Source: Klebsiella sp. WP3-W18-ESBL-02
GTDB taxonomy: Bacteria; Pseudomonadota; Gammaproteobacteria; Enterobacterales; Enterobacteriaceae
Reading direction: 5' to 3'
Length of the DNA stretch: 8,285 nucleotides
Assembly (NCBI RefSeq): GCF_014168815.1
Contig: NZ_AP021976.1
Span: 1 to 8,285 of the forward strand
A model generated the notes under the pieces. That model had not been told where the DNA came from, did no database searches, and saw only the letters and a list, made by a program, of their open reading frames with translations. Below, piece by piece: positions 6,413 through 8,285 of the stretch (position 1 is its first letter; each line of letters opens with the position of its first letter). Both the position numbers and the translations under genes were made by a program.

Positions 6413-6739
6413 GATCAGGAAGTTCAGCTCCAGCCGCCCCTTGTCCTGGTGCTCAACCCAAAGCACGCTGTACTGGTCTTTATCGAGTCCGGGCATCAGA
6501 ACCCGCTCGAAGCTCGCCATCAGCTTTTCACGCTGGCCGGGCGGTAAGTCCTCTTCGGCAAAGGACAGGACGCCGGAGGTGTATTTTTTGGCGTAGGGCG
6601 AGGCGTCGATAAGCTCCCGCACCTCTTCCGGCTTCCCTTGCAGGACAGTGGCGCCTTCACGCTGCCGGTCTTTGCCCAGCAGATAATCCACCGGACCGGC
6701 GCCGCCGCCGCGCCCACGCGGGTGAAACTTAACGATCAT
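6395..6739 (-). pseudogene. mbeA: mbeA (MobA relaxase), 5' fragment with intact catalytic motifs
   Basis: This is the N-terminal 109 codons of a ColE1-type MOBP relaxase, then five codons from the transposon end (GVGSG) and a stop. Known MbeA chemistry: a tyrosine nicks oriT and stays on the 5' end, with a metal held by an H-E-N triad. All are present: Y19 in GPVDYLLG, and H97, E104 and N106 in VEHQDKGRLELNF. The insertion falls three codons after N106, so the fragment carries the catalytic residues but lacks the rest of the domain and the DNA-binding tail. The start MIVKFHPRGRGGG was chosen over an upstream ATG (6790) because AGGAGGC precedes it and family members begin with MIVKF. It overlaps the end of mbeC by 11 bp, as in a coupled mob operon. 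Relaxase activity is probably lost. Confidence 0.92.
6413..6417. repeat. Target-site duplication, right copy (GATCA)
   Basis: This is the second copy of the 5-bp GATCA repeat that borders the transposon. In mbeA it covers the last codons before the break (TGATC on the coding strand, within CTG-ATC encoding L108 and I109). Confidence 0.95.
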
Positions 6740-7073
6740 CGCCTGCCTCCTTTTCCAGTACGGCATGCCGCAATCGCTCGAGTCCGGCATCGATGGCCAT
6801 CAGCGCGGCGACCACCTGCACGCGGTCGTGCCCGCTGCCACCACCGCCGTTAACCTGCCGGGCAATCTGGTTAAGGTTGTTCCCCATGCCGGCAAGCTGA
6901 CGAAGCAGCGCCGGCGAGAGCGACGGAAGTTTGCCGGCGCGGGCAGGCTTCTCGTCCAGACACGTCTGCCGCATCCAGGCTGCGAGCTGCTTACCGTCGC
7001 AGCGTTCCAGCAGACGCCGGTGCTCATCTTCCGTTACCCACATCGTGAGCATTTTGCTGCGTTTGTCTGCCAA
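6729..7073 (-). CDS. mbeC: MbeC/MobC oriT-binding mobilization accessory protein
   Basis: A 114-residue relaxosome accessory protein. Residues 8-60 (SKMLTMWVTEDEHRRLLERC, then QLAAWMRQTCL) resemble the ribbon-helix-helix-like N-terminus of ColE1 MbeC, and GNNLNQIARQVN (about 64-75) is the family signature near the C-terminal half. MbeC binds oriT and assists MbeA nicking. The start is TTG at 7073, chosen because AGGAGG lies 5 nt upstream and the resulting MADKRSKML matches the family start. A downstream ATG at residue 8 lacks such a site. It is the first gene of the mob operon, oriT lies about 115 bp upstream, and its end overlaps mbeA. A 7-bp inverted repeat (7102-7118) between oriT and the gene could be a regulatory or accessory binding site. 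Confidence 0.92.
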   Translation of the reverse strand: MADKRSKMLTMWVTEDEHRRLLERCDGKQLAAWMRQTCLDEKPARAGKLPSLSPALLRQLAGMGNNLNQIARQVNGGGGSGHDRVQVVAALMAIDAGLERLRHAVLEKEAGDDR

Positions 7074-7188
7074 TCCGGCCTCCTGATAACGCCGGGACGG
7101 GCGGGAAATCTTTTCCCGGTCGGCGCGGTGTTGGACAAGCCGCAGGCGCGTCAGCGGCTTTTAGCGGGTTTCGGGGCGCAGCCCTGAA

Positions 7189-7225
7189 CCAGTCACGTAG
7201 CGCTAGCGGAGTGTATACTGGCTTA
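7189..7225. other. oriT: oriT with nick site, ColE1/pMB1 type
   Basis: GTGTATACTGG-CTTAA at 7211-7226 is the ColE1/pBR322 nick sequence; by analogy nicking occurs between G7221 and C7222. CCAGT-CAC (7189-7196) and GTG-TAT-ACTGG (7211-7221) form the inverted repeat beside the nick. The upstream DNA (about 7130-7188, with GGGGCGCAGCC) also closely follows the pBR322 bom region as I recall it. The site seems intact, so a MOBP relaxase supplied by another ColE1-like plasmid might still act on it. Confidence 0.9.
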
Positions 7226-7231
7226 ATATGT

Positions 7232-7455
7232 TAGATCGGAGTGGTAACTCAGGAAAGTGCTTAATGTAGCAGGAGAAAAATGTGGCTATGGGGCGTAAGT
7301 GCAATATGCAGGTAAGGATGATATGACGCCTCCTCGCTCACTCGGTCGCTGCGCTCCTGCCGTGAGACTGCGGCGGGCGTTACCGGCTCACGAATGGCGG
7401 GATAAAGAGACTGAGTGGAAATCAGGAAGAGCGGGAAAAGGATGCGGCGTTGCCG
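7232..7455. other. Non-coding stretch between oriT and ori, with two ribosome-site-preceded micro-ORFs
   Basis: No confident gene is seen. An 11-codon ORF (7280-7315, MWLWGVSAICR) has a strong AGGAGA 3 nt before its ATG. A 47-codon ORF (7323-7466, MTPPRSLGRCAPAV..., Arg-rich) has AAGGAT before its ATG and runs to the origin. Both may be chance. A hairpin, CGTGAG at 7361-7366 with CTCACG at 7387-7392, lies in the region that in pMB1-type plasmids borders the origin and helps lagging-strand events. I cannot assign a defined primosome site by eye. Confidence 0.35.
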
Positions 7456-7462
7456 TTTTTCC
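7456..7462. other. Origin of replication (RNA-to-DNA switch), ColE1 type
   Basis: TTTTTCCATAGGCTCCGCCC begins at 7456. By homology the RNA II-to-DNA transition occurs at the A-run of the primer opposite these T residues, so leading-strand synthesis proceeds towards lower coordinates, towards oriT. The position is inferred from pMB1 and uncertain by a few bases. Confidence 0.85.
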
Positions 7463-7833
7463 ATAGGCTCCGCCCCCCTGACAAGCATCACGAAATCTGA
7501 CGCTCAAATCAGTGGCGGCGAAACCCGACAGGACTATAAAGATCCCAGGCGTTTCCCCCTGGTAGCTCCCTCGTGCGCTCTCCTGTTCCTGCCTTTCGGT
7601 TTACCGGTGTCATTCCGCTGTTATGGCCGCGTTTTCTCATTCCACGCCTGACACTCAGTTCCGGGTAGGCAGTTCGCTCCAAGCTGGACTGTATGCACGA
7701 ACCCCCCGTTCAGTCCGACCGCTGCGCCTTGTCCGGTAACTATCGTCTTGAGTCCAACCCGGAAAGACACGACTAATCGCCATTGGCAACGGCCACTGGT
7801 AAACAGGATGTGCGAGAGATGTATCGAGAGTTC

Positions 7834-7863
7834 TTGAAGTAGTGGCCTGTCTGAGGCTACACT
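7834..7863 (+). promoter_or_regulatory. RNA I promoter
   Basis: TTGAAG (7834-7839), an 18-bp spacer and TACACT (7858-7863) are the same two hexamers as in the pMB1 RNA I promoter, 7 bp before the RNA I start. Confidence 0.85.
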
Positions 7864-7869
7864 GGAAGG

Positions 7870-7970
7870 ACAGATTTGGTGACATGTCTCGCACAAGACT
7901 GTTACCACGGTTCGAAGAGTTGGTAGCTCTAAGAACCTTGAAAAACCACCGTTGGTAGCGGTGGTTTTTT
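7870..7970 (+). ncRNA. RNA I antisense copy-number regulator
   Basis: An RNA of about 101 nt starting ACAGATTTGG and ending in a hairpin plus T-run, antisense to the 5' end of RNA II. Three stem-loops can be drawn. Loop I is near GTCT-CGCACA-AGAC (7886-7899) and differs from pMB1. Stem II is AGAG/CTCT around loop TTGGTAG (7920-7926). Stem III is ACCACCG/CGGTGGT around the same loop TTGGTAG (7952-7958), followed by T7965-T7970 as the terminator. RNA I pairs with RNA II through these loops and sets copy number and incompatibility. The ends are set by analogy with pMB1. No rom gene, whose product helps this pairing, was found. Confidence 0.88.
7945..7970 (+). terminator. RNA I terminator
   Basis: A 7-bp stem ACCACCG (7945-7951) / CGGTGGT (7959-7965) with a 7-nt loop, followed directly by T residues to 7970. 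Confidence 0.85.
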
Positions 7971-7985
7971 CTTTTACAGAATCAG

Positions 7986-8015
7986 ATACTACGTCTAACG
8001 CTAGATAGCGGTCAA
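7986..8015 (-). promoter_or_regulatory. RNA II promoter
   Basis: On the minus strand TTGACC (8015-8010), an 18-bp spacer and TAGTAT (7991-7986) give a plausible sigma-70 promoter just upstream of the RNA II start. It is in the expected place, opposite and beyond the RNA I terminator. Its spacer sequence differs from pMB1. Confidence 0.7.
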
Positions 8016-8285
8016 TACGCGCAGGATTGGTCGCAGCCTAAAAAGCATGGTATTATCACTTCACTAAAGATTTATGTTTGGCAAGTACAAGAACTCTCCG
8101 CCTTGTATTTTGAAGGTAGGATGTTCACGAGGTGACGGATTTTGTCTGGCAATTTAGTTAGCCGAAAGAAGCACCTGAAGACTGATGTGTAGTCAGCTCA
8201 CAACATTCGTTAACACTTGTGTTGTGCTGAGGGCAAGCATCCATAAGTCGATGATAAGATCGAGCTGTAGCATTTTGAGAAAATA
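8016..8285. other. Stretch upstream of RNA II without a clear gene
   Basis: No rom/rop coding sequence and no ORF with a good ribosome site was found on either strand. A 27-residue ORF (8074-8157, MFGKYKNSPPCILKVGCSRG...) has only a weak AAAGA before it. A bulged hairpin can form from TCAGC-TC-ACAACA-like DNA at 8193-8205 and TGTTGTGCTGA at 8220-8230. The stretch probably joins position 1 on the circular plasmid, making about 370 bp of non-coding DNA ended by the 65-97 terminator. Confidence 0.5.

Larger units (their letters stand above)
7456..7979 (-). ncRNA. RNA II replication primer
   Basis: The interval matches the ColE1/pMB1 RNA II region in order and sequence: CTATAAAGATCCCAGGCGTT, GCTCCAAGCTGGACTG, GCACGAACCCCCCGTTCAGT and GTAACTATCGTCTTGAGTCC are all recognisable family blocks on the plus strand. 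RNA II is read on the minus strand from about 7979 towards 7456. It forms a persistent hybrid through its G-rich loop (complement of C7473-C7478) and A-run, and is cut by RNase H to prime DNA polymerase I. The ends are estimated from the promoter and from the family. RNA I, from the opposite strand, blocks the productive fold. Confidence 0.9.

Noticed and set aside
7621..7908. Minus-strand ORFs across the RNA II/RNA I region (also 7415-7651 on the plus strand)
   Set aside because: This DNA is accounted for by RNA II, RNA I and their promoters. Such ORFs are common chance products in ColE1 origins.
1..8285. CRISPR array, tRNA or rRNA genes
   Set aside because: No regularly spaced repeats and no tRNA-like or rRNA-like sequence were seen.

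Overview
The window looks like a complete, or nearly complete, small ColE1/pMB1-type plasmid from an enterobacterium, with a Klebsiella-like host most plausible. The evidence is an RNA I/RNA II origin, a ColE1-type oriT with its nick site, the mbeC-mbeA-mbeB-mbeD mobilization block, a cer-like XerCD dimer-resolution site and a two-gene cargo. The two ends of the window are probably contiguous on a circle of about 8.3 kb. The host is inferred only from the plasmid family and the transposon type, so it is uncertain. No rom/rop gene, resistance gene or bacteriocin gene was found.

Layout. Positions 1-97 are non-coding and end in a bidirectional intrinsic terminator. Positions 101-1342 hold a visibly AT-rich two-gene operon on the minus strand. 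Its promoter-proximal gene (947-1342) encodes a 131-residue protein with a possible LOTUS/OST-HTH-like winged helix. Its distal gene (101-940) encodes a 279-residue protein whose N-terminal part resembles the core of NYN/PIN-type ribonucleases and whose C-terminal part is rich in His and Cys. I recognise neither as a named gene, and this pair is the best candidate for an undescribed system. Positions 1365-1508 form a cer-like module: a 28-bp XerC/XerD core, a 14-bp perfect inverted repeat in the position of the Rcd RNA of ColE1, and an ArgR-box-like palindrome about 100 bp from the core. Positions 1571-2748 are the 3' part of the relaxase gene mbeA, with mbeD and mbeB nested in another frame.

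Positions 2749-6412 are a 3664-bp Tn3-family transposon resembling Tn5403. It has perfect 38-bp terminal inverted repeats, tnpA and a divergent tnpR, and no passenger gene. It is flanked by a 5-bp GATCA duplication and cuts mbeA after codon 109. Removing the transposon and one copy of the duplication restores a 499-codon mbeA. Positions 6395-7073 hold the mbeA 5' fragment and mbeC. oriT lies at about 7189-7225, and the origin with RNA II and RNA I at about 7456-8015. Positions 8016-8285 hold no clear gene.

How it works together. RNA I controls priming by RNA II. The cer-like site resolves multimers through host XerC, XerD, ArgR and PepA. MbeC and MbeA would normally act at oriT, but the transposon has broken MbeA, so self-encoded relaxase function is probably lost, although oriT and the mbeC, mbeB and mbeD genes look intact. 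tnpA runs in the same direction as mbeB, mbeD and the cargo, with no visible terminator after it, so read-through from the transposon could reach the cargo operon.
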